From assembly GCA_946481275.1 (NCBI GenBank), contig CAMLMV010000003.1, positions 1 through 64,000 on the forward strand: a stretch of 64,000 nucleotides of DNA, written 5' to 3'. Origin of the DNA: an uncultured Massilia sp. GTDB taxonomy: Bacteria > Pseudomonadota > Gammaproteobacteria > Burkholderiales > Burkholderiaceae. Below the pieces are notes generated by a model. It was not told the DNA's origin. It worked only from the letters and a program-made list of their open reading frames with translations, and did not search any database. Below, in pieces: positions 25,374 through 33,734 of the stretch; positions within the stretch are counted from its first letter, which is position 1; the number at the start of each line of letters is the position of its first letter. The translations under genes were made by a program, and so were the position numbers.

Positions 25374-26930
25374 TCAGGCTCCTTCCGTTTCTTTCTTCTT
25401 GCGCGATTTCGGCATCGACACGAAGATCGTCGATCCCTGTTTCTTCTTGCCGAACAGGGAAGCGTCGCTGGTGCCGTCCGAGCAGCCGTTACCGAACGAG
25501 AAGCCGCACGAGCCTTTTTCGTTGAAGCTGTCCTCGGCCATCTCCTTGTGGCTGCTCGGGATCACGAAGCGGTCGTCATAGTTCGCGATCGCCATGATGT
25601 GGTACATGTCTTCCACGACCGCCTGCGACAGGCCCACCTGGCGCAGCACGTCGAGGTTCTCGACCTTGTCGACGGACTTCGAACGCATGTAGGCACGCAT
25701 CGCCAGCATGCGGTCCAGCGCATGCACGACCGGCGCTTCCTTGCCCGCGGTGAGCAGGTTGGCGAGGTAGCGCACGGGGATGCGCAGGCTCTTCGTGTCC
25801 GGCAGGATGCCGTTCATTCCCATCTTGCCGCTTTCGGCGGCGGCCTGGATCGGCGACAGCGGCGGGATGTACCACACCATCGGGAGCGTCCGGTATTCCG
25901 GATGCAGCGGGAATGCGATCTTCCATTCGACGGCCATCTTGTAGACGGGTGAACGCTTGGCGGATTCCAGCCAGGAGTCCGGGATGCCCTGGCGGCGCGC
26001 TTCCGCGATCACGTCCGGGTCGTGCGGATCGAGGAACAGGCCGAGCTGCGCTTCGTACAGGTCCTGCTCGTCGGCGACGGAGGCGGCGGCTTCGATCTTG
26101 TCCGCGTCGTACAGCAGCACGCCCAGGTAGCGGATGCGGCCCACGCAGGTTTCCGAGCACACGGTCGGCTGGCCCGCTTCGATGCGCGGGTAGCAGAACG
26201 TGCACTTCTCGGCCTTGCCGGACGACCAGTTGTAGTAGATCTTCTTGTACGGGCAGCCCGAGATGCACATGCGCCAGCCGCGGCACTTGTCCTGGTCGAT
26301 CAGCACGATGCCGTCGTCCTCGCGCTTGTACACGGAACCGGACGGGCACGATGCCACGCAGGCCGGGTTCAGGCAGTGCTCGCACAGGCGCGGCAGGTAC
26401 ATCATGAAGGTGTTCTCGAACGTCGAGTACATCTCCTTCTGCACGTTGTCGAACAGTTTATCCTTGCTGCGCTTGGCGAATTCGCCGCCCAGGTCATCTT
26501 CCCAGTTCGGACCCCATTCGATCTTGTCCATCTTCTTGCCGGTGAGGACGGAGATCGGACGGGCGGTCGGCGGCGTCTCGGACAGCGGCGCGTTCTGCAG
26601 GCGCTCGTAGTCGTACGTGAACGGCTCGTAGTACTCGTCGATCTGCGGCAGGTTCGGGTTGGCGAAGATGTTCGCCAGGATTTTCAGGCGGCTGCCCTGG
26701 CGCGGTTCGATCTTGCCGGACGCGGTGCGTTTCCAGCCGCCGTTCCACTTGTCCTGGTTTTCCCATTCCTTCGGGTAGCCGATGCCGGGCTTCGTCTCGA
26801 CGTTGTTGAACCAGGCGTATTCCACGCCGTCGCGGCTCGTCCAGACGTTCTTGCAGGTCACCGAGCAGGTGTGGCAGCCGATGCATTTGTCCAGGTTCAG
26901 CACCATGCCGATTTGTGCTCTGATCTTCAT
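25374..26930 (-). CDS. narH: Respiratory nitrate reductase beta subunit (Fe-S)
   Basis: Carries four iron-sulfur clusters that wire NarI to NarG on the cytoplasmic side. The 518 residues contain the N-terminal CIGCHTCSVTCKNVW, a central CEHCLNPACVASCP and CRGWRMCISGCPYKK, and CTFCYPRIEAGQPTVCSETC. CRGWRMC includes the tryptophan that replaces a cysteine and marks the [3Fe-4S] site in NarH. Length is near the usual 510. It starts 12 bp after the narG stop. Confidence 0.97.
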   Translation of the reverse strand: MKIRAQIGMVLNLDKCIGCHTCSVTCKNVWTSRDGVEYAWFNNVETKPGIGYPKEWENQDKWNGGWKRTASGKIEPRQGSRLKILANIFANPNLPQIDEYYEPFTYDYERLQNAPLSETPPTARPISVLTGKKMDKIEWGPNWEDDLGGEFAKRSKDKLFDNVQKEMYSTFENTFMMYLPRLCEHCLNPACVASCPSGSVYKREDDGIVLIDQDKCRGWRMCISGCPYKKIYYNWSSGKAEKCTFCYPRIEAGQPTVCSETCVGRIRYLGVLLYDADKIEAAASVADEQDLYEAQLGLFLDPHDPDVIAEARRQGIPDSWLESAKRSPVYKMAVEWKIAFPLHPEYRTLPMVWYIPPLSPIQAAAESGKMGMNGILPDTKSLRIPVRYLANLLTAGKEAPVVHALDRMLAMRAYMRSKSVDKVENLDVLRQVGLSQAVVEDMYHIMAIANYDDRFVIPSSHKEMAEDSFNEKGSCGFSFGNGCSDGTSDASLFGKKKQGSTIFVSMPKSRKKKETEGA

Positions 26931-26942
26931 ATCTTTACCTCG

Positions 26943-29900
26943 TTATCTGTTCAAGCACCCTTCGGGCTGGCGACACGTGCCAGCGCGGGTTCGCGTTCTT
27001 CCGTCTCGCGTTTCGGTGCGCCCGCCGGTTTCGTCGGGGCCGGGGCGCGCCGGCTGCTGGTCGCCGTTCGGACGCGATTCGTCGCGCGCGCCTTCCATCC
27101 AGTTCACGTCGCGCATCTTGCGGACCACCACGAATTCGTCGCGGTTCGAGCCTACCGTGCCGTAGTAGTTGAAGCCGTACGACAGCTGGGCGTAGCCGCC
27201 GATCATGTGGGTCGGCTTGGTCACCGTGCGCGTCACCGAGTTGTGGATGCCGCCGCGCTTCTTCGACGTTTCCGCACCCGGCACGTTCACGATCTTTTCC
27301 TGGGCGTGGTACATGATCGTCATGCCTTCCGGGACGCGCTGGCTGACCACCGCGCGGGCCGTCAGGGTGCCGTTCACGTTGAACACCTCGATCCAGTCGT
27401 TGTCCACGATGCCCGCCGCTTTCGCGTCGGTCTCGGACAGCCACACGTGCGGGCCGCCGCGCGACAGCGTGAGCATGCGCAGGTTGTCGGAGTAGGTCGA
27501 GTGGATGCCCCATTTCTGGTGCGGCGTGATCCAGTTCAGCGCCAGCTCCTTGTTCCCGTTCGGACGGCGGTTCATGATCGCCTCCGTCGTCTTGGTGTTG
27601 ATCGCGGCCTTGTACACGCACAGTCCCTCGCCGAAGTCGCGCATCCAGACGTGGTCCTGGTAGAACTGCTGGCGGCCCGTCAGCGTGCGCCAGGGGATCA
27701 GTTCGTGCACGTTCGTGTAGCCGGCGTTGTAGCTGACTTCCTCGCTTTCCAGGCCCGACCAAGTCGGCGACGAGATGATCTTTCTCGGCTGCGCCTGCAC
27801 GTCGCGGAAGCGGATGCTGTCATGCTCGCGCGGGATGGCGAGATGCGTGTGGTCGCGGCCCGTGATCTTCGACAGCGCGTCCCACGCCTTCACCGCCACG
27901 TGGCCGTTCGTTTCCGGCGCCAGGGTGAGGATCATCTCGGCGGCGTCGATCGCCGTGTCCAGGCGCGGCTGGCCTTTCGAGACGCCTTCTTCCAGCACGG
28001 TGCGGTTCAGGCCGCGCAGCACGTCCACTTCGTGCGCCGTCTTCCAGTCGATGCCCTTGCCGCCGTTGCCCACTTTTTCCAGCAGGGGACCGATCGACGT
28101 GAACTTCTTGTGGATGTCGCGGTAGTTGCGTTCCACGACCGTCATCGACGGCATCGTCTTGCCCGGGATCGGCTCGCACTCGCCGAGGCGCCAGTCCTTC
28201 GGGTCGAACGGCTGGCCGAGTTCGCCCGGCGTGTCGTGCAGCAGCGGCGTGAGGATCAGGTCCTTGCGGGTGCCCAGGTGGGCGCCGCCGATCTCCGACA
28301 GCTTGGCCGCGATGCCCTTGTAGATTTCCCAGTCCGACTTCGCTTCCCACAGCGGCTGCACGGCTTCGGACAGCGGGTGGATGAACGGGTGCATGTCGGA
28401 CGTGTTCAGGTCGTCCTTCTCGTACCAGGTGGCCGTCGGCAGCACGATGTCGCCGTACAGGCACGTCGTCGACATGCGGAAGTCCAGCACCACGAGCAGG
28501 TCCAGCTTGCCCTCGGCGGCGGGGCGCACCTTGACGTCGCGCGGCTTGACGCAGGCCTCTTCGTCGCTCATCAGCGCGTTCTGGGTGCCCAGCAGGTATT
28601 TCAGGAAGTACTCGTGGCCCTTGCCCGAACTGCCCAGGATGTTGGAGCGCCACACGAACATATTGCGCGGGAAGTTCTTGGGATTGTCCGGGTCGTCGCA
28701 CGAGAAATTCAGCTTGCCGGCCCTGATCTGCTCGACCGCGTACTGCGCCGGGTCCTGGCCGGCGGCTTCGGCGGCGCGCACCACGTCCAGCGGGTTCGTC
28801 TCCAGTTGCGGCGCCGACGGCAGCCAGCCCATGCGCTCGGCCTTGGCGTTGAAGTCGATCAGCGCCATCTCTTCCAGCTTGCCGTCGGCCGTCGGGCACA
28901 GGATCTCCGACGTGTGCAGCTTTTCGTGGCGCCACTGGCTCGTGTGGGCATAGAAGAACGACGTGCCGTTCATCTGGCGCATCGGGCGGTTCCAGTCCAG
29001 CGCGAAGGCGAGCGGGGTCCAGCCGGTCTGCGGGCGCAGCTTTTCCTGGCCCACGTAGTGCGCCCAGCCGCCGCCGCTCTGGCCGACGCAGCCGCACATC
29101 ATGAGGATGTTGATGATGCCGCGGTACGTCATGTCCATGTGGTACCAGTGGTTCAGCGCCGCGCCGACGATCACCATCGACTTGCCGCGGGTGCGGTCGG
29201 CGTTGTCCGCGAATTCGCGCGCCACCGTGACCACGTCTTCCGCTTTCACGCCGGTGTGTTTCACCTGCCATGCCGGGGTGTACGGCACGTCGTCGCCGTA
29301 GTTCTTCGCGGCGTTCGGGCAGATGCCGCGGTCGACGCCGTAGTTCGCCATCGAGAGGTCGTACACGGTGGTGACGAGGGCGGTGGTGCCGTCGGCCAGC
29401 GTGATCGACTTCACGGGGACGTTGCGCAACAGGAGGTCGTCGGCATCCTTGCCGCCGAAGTAGGGGAAGCCCACCGGCACGATGCGGTCATGGTCGTCCA
29501 GCAGCGACAGCTGCGGATCGATCGGGTTACGGGTGGCGCCTTCCTTCTGTTCGAGGTTCCACTTGCCCGACTCGCCCCAGCGGAAGCCGATCGAGCCGCT
29601 CGGCGCGACGATCTTGCCGGTGGCCTGGTCGATGACGAGCGTCTTCCATTCCGGGTTGTTGGTCTCGTCGAGGTTGTTCGCGAGGTGCGAGGCGCGCAGG
29701 AAGTAGTCGGGGACCAGCGTGCCGTCGCGTTCCTTCAGCATGACGAGCATCGGGAAGTCGGTGTACTGCTTGGCGTAGTCGCGGAAGTACGTCGATTTGC
29801 CGGTCGCGTGGAATTCCTTCAGGATCACGTGGCCCATGGCCATCGCCAGCGCGGCGTCCGTGCCCTGCTTGGGCGCGAGCCAGATGTCGCCGAACTTGGC

Positions 29901-30761
29901 CATCTCGCCGAAGTCGGACGACACGGCGACGGTCTTCGTGCCCTTGTAGCGCACTTCCGTGTAGAAGTGGGCGTCGGGGGTGCGGGTCATCGGGACGTTC
30001 GAACCCCACACCATCAGGTACGTCGAGTTGTACCAGTCGGCCGATTCCGGCACGTCCGTCTGCTCGCCCCACACCTGGGGGCTCGACGGCGGCAGGTCGC
30101 AGTACCAGTCGTAGAAGCTCATGGCGACGCCGCCGATGAGGCTCAGGTAGCGGGTGCCGGCGGCATAGCTGACCATCGACATGGCGGGGATCGGCGAGAA
30201 GCCGATAATGCGGTCCGGGCCGTATTTGCCGATGGTGTAGGCGTTCGCGGCGGCGATGATCTCGTTGACCTCGTCCCACTTGGCGCGCACGAAGCCGCCC
30301 TGGCCGCGCACGGTCTTGTAGCTCGCGGCTTTCTGCGGATCGTTGGTGATGTAGTCCCAGGCGGCGACCGGGTCGCGGGTGGCGCGCGCTTCGCGCCACA
30401 GCTGCATCAGGCGGCCGCGCACCATCGGGTGCTTGACGCGCTGCGCCGAGTAGACGTACCACGAGTAGCTGGCGCCGCGCGGGCAACCGCGCGGCTCATG
30501 GTTCGGCAGGTCCGGGCGGGTGCGCGGGTAGTCGGTCTGCTGGGTCTCCCAGGTGATCAAACCGTTCTTGACATAGACCTTCCAGCTGCACGAGCCCGTG
30601 CAGTTCACGCCGTGCGTCGAGCGCACGATCTTGTCGTGCTGCCAGCGCTGGCGGTAGGCCTTTTCCCAGGTGCGGTCTTCGCCCACGACGGCCCCGTGGC
30701 CATTCGAAAACGTCTCGCCCGTTTTGCCGAAAAATTTCAGGCGGTCCAAAAAGTGACTCAT
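26943..30761 (-). CDS. narG: Respiratory nitrate reductase alpha subunit (Mo-bis-MGD)
   Basis: Catalytic subunit that reduces nitrate to nitrite in the cytoplasm. From the ATG at 30761 (GGAG 5 bp upstream) it has 1272 residues. The N-terminus holds the FS0 motif HGVNCTGSCSW with its histidine and cysteines, and EPRGCPRGASYSWY. YNSTYLMVWGSNVPMTRTPDAHF carries the Asp ligand region for molybdenum. It lacks a Tat signal, as usual for NarG. The last 40 residues are arginine/threonine/glycine-rich and unlike normal NarG tails; the neighbouring frame reads a more typical Lys/Glu/Ala/Pro tail ending at 26951, so a small indel near 27000-27060 is suspected. It should not affect the core. Confidence 0.96.
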   Translation of the reverse strand: MSHFLDRLKFFGKTGETFSNGHGAVVGEDRTWEKAYRQRWQHDKIVRSTHGVNCTGSCSWKVYVKNGLITWETQQTDYPRTRPDLPNHEPRGCPRGASYSWYVYSAQRVKHPMVRGRLMQLWREARATRDPVAAWDYITNDPQKAASYKTVRGQGGFVRAKWDEVNEIIAAANAYTIGKYGPDRIIGFSPIPAMSMVSYAAGTRYLSLIGGVAMSFYDWYCDLPPSSPQVWGEQTDVPESADWYNSTYLMVWGSNVPMTRTPDAHFYTEVRYKGTKTVAVSSDFGEMAKFGDIWLAPKQGTDAALAMAMGHVILKEFHATGKSTYFRDYAKQYTDFPMLVMLKERDGTLVPDYFLRASHLANNLDETNNPEWKTLVIDQATGKIVAPSGSIGFRWGESGKWNLEQKEGATRNPIDPQLSLLDDHDRIVPVGFPYFGGKDADDLLLRNVPVKSITLADGTTALVTTVYDLSMANYGVDRGICPNAAKNYGDDVPYTPAWQVKHTGVKAEDVVTVAREFADNADRTRGKSMVIVGAALNHWYHMDMTYRGIINILMMCGCVGQSGGGWAHYVGQEKLRPQTGWTPLAFALDWNRPMRQMNGTSFFYAHTSQWRHEKLHTSEILCPTADGKLEEMALIDFNAKAERMGWLPSAPQLETNPLDVVRAAEAAGQDPAQYAVEQIRAGKLNFSCDDPDNPKNFPRNMFVWRSNILGSSGKGHEYFLKYLLGTQNALMSDEEACVKPRDVKVRPAAEGKLDLLVVLDFRMSTTCLYGDIVLPTATWYEKDDLNTSDMHPFIHPLSEAVQPLWEAKSDWEIYKGIAAKLSEIGGAHLGTRKDLILTPLLHDTPGELGQPFDPKDWRLGECEPIPGKTMPSMTVVERNYRDIHKKFTSIGPLLEKVGNGGKGIDWKTAHEVDVLRGLNRTVLEEGVSKGQPRLDTAIDAAEMILTLAPETNGHVAVKAWDALSKITGRDHTHLAIPREHDSIRFRDVQAQPRKIISSPTWSGLESEEVSYNAGYTNVHELIPWRTLTGRQQFYQDHVWMRDFGEGLCVYKAAINTKTTEAIMNRRPNGNKELALNWITPHQKWGIHSTYSDNLRMLTLSRGGPHVWLSETDAKAAGIVDNDWIEVFNVNGTLTARAVVSQRVPEGMTIMYHAQEKIVNVPGAETSKKRGGIHNSVTRTVTKPTHMIGGYAQLSYGFNYYGTVGSNRDEFVVVRKMRDVNWMEGARDESRPNGDQQPARPGPDETGGRTETRDGRTRTRAGTCRQPEGCLNR

Positions 30762-30881
30762 GGTTTCTCCATCGGCGCACCGTGGTGCGCTCTTCATATG
30801 CGGTGTGGTGCAGCTGTGTTCAGTCTACGGACCGGGCCGACTACGCGGTATTCGCAAGAAGTCGGTCCCGGCCCGGATTAG

Positions 30882-30900
30882 GGAGTAGGCCGTCTACTCC
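30882..30900 (-). promoter_or_regulatory. Palindrome upstream of narG (nar motif copy 1)
   Basis: On the minus strand GGAGTAGACGGCCTACTCC is a perfect 7-bp inverted repeat around 5 bp. The central TAGACGGCCTA occurs identically upstream of narK1. It lies about 125 bp before the narG ATG and just after the narK2 stop. A site for the NarL encoded nearby is the obvious candidate, though the layout differs from the enterobacterial 7-2-7 NarL site. Confidence 0.55.
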
Positions 30901-30907
30901 TTTATGA

Positions 30908-32272
30908 CTAGCAGGTGATCTCGGCACCCTTGCGGGCATAGAACCACCAGGTGACGGCGATGCAGGTGACGTAGAAGCCGATGAAGCACCACAGCGCGGC
31001 GTCGGCGCTGCCCGTCAGGGCGATCGAGGTGCCGTAGCTCTTCGGGATGAAGAAGGCGCCGTACGCCGCGATGGCCGACGTGAAGCCCAGCACGGCGGCC
31101 GCTTCCTTGTTGGCGCTGGCGATGGCCTGCGCCTGTGCGCCTTCCGACTGGCCCTTCGCGGCGCGTTGATGCAATGTCAGGAAGATCACGGGGATCATGC
31201 GGAACGTCGAGGCGTTACCGACGCCGGTGCAGGCGAACAGCACGAGGAACATGCCGAAGAAGCCGGCGAAGCTACCCGCGTGCAGGAAGTGCAACACGCC
31301 CAGCACGGCCAGGATCATGCAGACGAACGTCCACACGGTGACGCGGGCGCCGCCCAGCCTGTCGGCGATGAAGCCGCCGGCCACGCGGGCGAGGGCGCTG
31401 ACGAGGGGACCGACGAACGCGTACTGCAGCGGGTTCACTTGCGGGAACAGGGTGCTGGTCAGCAGCGGGAAGGCGGCCGAGTAACCGATGAACGAGCCGA
31501 AGGTGCCGACATACAGCCAGCACATGAGCCAGTTGTGCTTGCGCTTGAAGATCACGGCCTGCTCGGCGAACGACGCCTTGGCCGACGCGAGGTCGTTCAT
31601 GCCGAACCAGGCGGCCAGCGTGCTGACGATGATGAACGGTACCCACACGAAGCCGGCGTTCTGCAGCCACATCTGCTTGGCGGCGGCAGCCTTGGTCCAC
31701 GTTTGAGGCTCGCCGCCGAACAAAGCGAAGGTGATCACGAGCGGGACGACGAACTGCACGGCGGAGACGCCCAGGTTGCCGAGGCCCGCGTTCATGCCGA
31801 GGGCGTAGCCCTTCTGCGCTTTCGGGTAGAAGAAGCTGATGTTGGCCATCGACGAGGCGAAGTTGCCGCCGCCGAAGCCGCACAGCAGCGACAGCACGAG
31901 CATGGTCGGGTAGCTGGTGTTCGGATCCTGCACGGCGAAGCCGATGCCCAGCGCGGGGATCAGCAGGGACGCGGTGGAGATGGCGGTCCATTTGCGGCCG
32001 CCGAAGATCGGCACCATGAACGAGTAAAAGATGCGCAGGGTGGCGCCCGACAGGCCCGGCACGGCGGCGAGCCAGAACAGCTGGTTGGTGCTGTACTTGA
32101 AGCCGATGGCAGGCAGGTTGACGACGACGACGCTCCACACCATCCAGATCGCGAATGCCAGCATCAGCGCGGGGATCGAGATCCAGAGGTTGCGGTTGGC
32201 CGTGGGCTTGCCCCGGCTGTGCCAGAAGGCGGGAACCTCGGGTTCCCAGGTCGAGATGAGGTAACGACTCAC
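30908..32272 (-). CDS. narK2: Nitrate/nitrite MFS transporter, NarK2 type
   Basis: Twelve-helix major-facilitator protein of 454 residues, likely exchanging nitrate for nitrite. Nitrate-signature segments are visible: FGGGNFASSMANISFFYP in helix 5 and GVGNASTFRMIPVIFL in helix 10-11. The start is a GTG at 32272 with AGGAG 6-7 bp upstream, giving MSRYLISTWEPEVPAFW. It follows narK1 after 27 bp. The tandem K1-K2 pair corresponds to the fused NarK1-NarK2 protein of Paracoccus; here the two are separate genes. Confidence 0.92.
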   Translation of the reverse strand: MSRYLISTWEPEVPAFWHSRGKPTANRNLWISIPALMLAFAIWMVWSVVVVNLPAIGFKYSTNQLFWLAAVPGLSGATLRIFYSFMVPIFGGRKWTAISTASLLIPALGIGFAVQDPNTSYPTMLVLSLLCGFGGGNFASSMANISFFYPKAQKGYALGMNAGLGNLGVSAVQFVVPLVITFALFGGEPQTWTKAAAAKQMWLQNAGFVWVPFIIVSTLAAWFGMNDLASAKASFAEQAVIFKRKHNWLMCWLYVGTFGSFIGYSAAFPLLTSTLFPQVNPLQYAFVGPLVSALARVAGGFIADRLGGARVTVWTFVCMILAVLGVLHFLHAGSFAGFFGMFLVLFACTGVGNASTFRMIPVIFLTLHQRAAKGQSEGAQAQAIASANKEAAAVLGFTSAIAAYGAFFIPKSYGTSIALTGSADAALWCFIGFYVTCIAVTWWFYARKGAEITC

Positions 32273-32299
32273 GATGTTCTCCTGTGATTATTGAGTGAA

Positions 32300-33559
32300 T
32301 CAGGCGGCCTTGCGCAGCGGCGTGACCGGTGCGGCGACGGGCGCCCTGGTTTGCGGTTTGAACGAGAAATGCATCCAGACGAGCGAGACGCACACGGTCC
32401 CGTACAGCAGCATGAACGAGCTGGAACGGATGCCGGTGAGGTCGACGATGGCGCCGAACATGATCGGCAGGACGAAGCCACCGAGGCCGCCGGCCAGGCC
32501 GACGACACCCGAGACGGCGCCGATGTTGTCGCTGAAATCGTCGGCGATGAAGCGGAACACGGACGCCTTGCCGATCGCCATGGCGACGCCGACGACGAAC
32601 AGCAGCAGGGTGAAGGTCACGGGACCGAGGCCGATGTGCAGGTCCATCGCGCCGGTGACGGTCTTGACGCTCATGGTCGTCTGCGGATACGACAGGATGA
32701 AGAAGCACACCCAGCACACCCACATCACCCACCAGGTGACCTTGTAGGCGCCGAATTTGTCGGAGATCCAGCCGCCCAGCGCGCGCAGCACGCCGCCCGG
32801 CAGCGAGAAGCACGCGGCCAGCAGCGCGGCTTCCTTGAGGCCGAAGCCGTATTCGCCCACGTAGTATTTCGTCATCCACAGCGCCAGGGCCACGTAGCCG
32901 CCGAACACGACGGAGTAGTACTGGCAATAGCGCCACACGCGCGGGTCCTTCAGCACGCGCATCTGCGCGGCGAAGCTTTCGCCGGACGCGGATTTGTGCG
33001 ACGGGTCGGAACAGGTGCCGAACCAGAACAGCAGCGCGGTGGCGACCATCACGGCGGCGTACACCCTGGGCAGGGCCTGCCAGCCGAGGGCGGCGATGAT
33101 GGCTGGGGCCACGAACTTGGTCAGCGCGGAACCGGAATTGCCGGCGCCGAATACGCCCATCGCGAGGCCGCGGCGCTCCTTGCCGAACCAGCGCGCCACG
33201 TACGGCGTGCCGACCGAGAACGAGCCGCCCGCGAGACCGACGAAGAGGCCCAGCGCGAGGAAGTGCCAGTAGGCGGTGGCGTGGCTGATCAGGTAGATCG
33301 GCAGGGCGCAGGCCAGCATCAGCGTGAAGAACACGATGCGGCCGCCGTAACGGTCGGTCCAGATGCCGAGAGGAACGCGCACGAGGGCGCCGCTCAGCAC
33401 GGGCGTGGCGACGAGGAGGCCGAACTCCGTTTCGTTCAGGCCCAGCTTCGTCTTGATGGGGATGCCCAGCACCGCGAACATCATCCAGATCGCGAAGCAG
33501 ATCGTGAATGCGAACGTACTGCTGACCAGGACCGCGAGGGGCCGTCTGTCGGTGCCCAT
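32300..33559 (-). CDS. narK1: Nitrate/proton symporter, NarK1 type
   Basis: Major-facilitator nitrate transporter of 419 residues from the ATG at 33559, with GGGAG about 6 bp upstream. It has twelve hydrophobic helices, the VRVPLGIWTDRYGGR loop between helices 2 and 3, and the GLAGGSFSVGTPYVARWF nitrate signature in helix 5. NarK1-type proteins bring in nitrate with protons and start respiration before nitrite accumulates to drive exchange through NarK2. First gene of the minus-strand narK1-narK2-narGHJI-ppiC series; its promoter region carries the second copy of the nar motif. Confidence 0.93.
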   Translation of the reverse strand: MGTDRRPLAVLVSSTFAFTICFAIWMMFAVLGIPIKTKLGLNETEFGLLVATPVLSGALVRVPLGIWTDRYGGRIVFFTLMLACALPIYLISHATAYWHFLALGLFVGLAGGSFSVGTPYVARWFGKERRGLAMGVFGAGNSGSALTKFVAPAIIAALGWQALPRVYAAVMVATALLFWFGTCSDPSHKSASGESFAAQMRVLKDPRVWRYCQYYSVVFGGYVALALWMTKYYVGEYGFGLKEAALLAACFSLPGGVLRALGGWISDKFGAYKVTWWVMWVCWVCFFILSYPQTTMSVKTVTGAMDLHIGLGPVTFTLLLFVVGVAMAIGKASVFRFIADDFSDNIGAVSGVVGLAGGLGGFVLPIMFGAIVDLTGIRSSSFMLLYGTVCVSLVWMHFSFKPQTRAPVAAPVTPLRKAA

Positions 33560-33650
33560 GTTTTTCTCCCTTGTTGTGATGATGGAAGCGTACGTGGCGC
33601 GGGCCAGCCCAACCATTGGCCGGAGGGTTATGGTCGGCCGCGCAATGGAG

Positions 33651-33667
33651 CTAGACGGCCTAGTCAC
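33651..33667 (-). promoter_or_regulatory. Palindrome between narK1 and the hybrid kinase (nar motif copy 2)
   Basis: CTAG and CTAG flank ACGGC (33651-33663), continuing as TCAC. TAGACGGCCTA at 33652-33662 is identical, on the opposite strand, to the core of the narG site. It lies about 93 bp before narK1 and 70 bp before the divergent kinase, so it could serve either. Confidence 0.55.
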
Positions 33668-33734
33668 AAAGGCGTAGGTCCGTGTACGATGGCGCTTATT
33701 GCCCCTATCGCGACCCAGTCGCACGGAACCGCCC

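Noticed and set aside
26022..30881. Plus-strand open frame of 1619 codons
   Set aside because: Antisense to narH and narG; rich in Arg, His, Val and Ala with no recognisable motif.
30882..30900. Terminator of narK2
   Set aside because: The stem is good but no T-run follows on the minus strand, and its core is repeated upstream of narK1, which fits an operator better.
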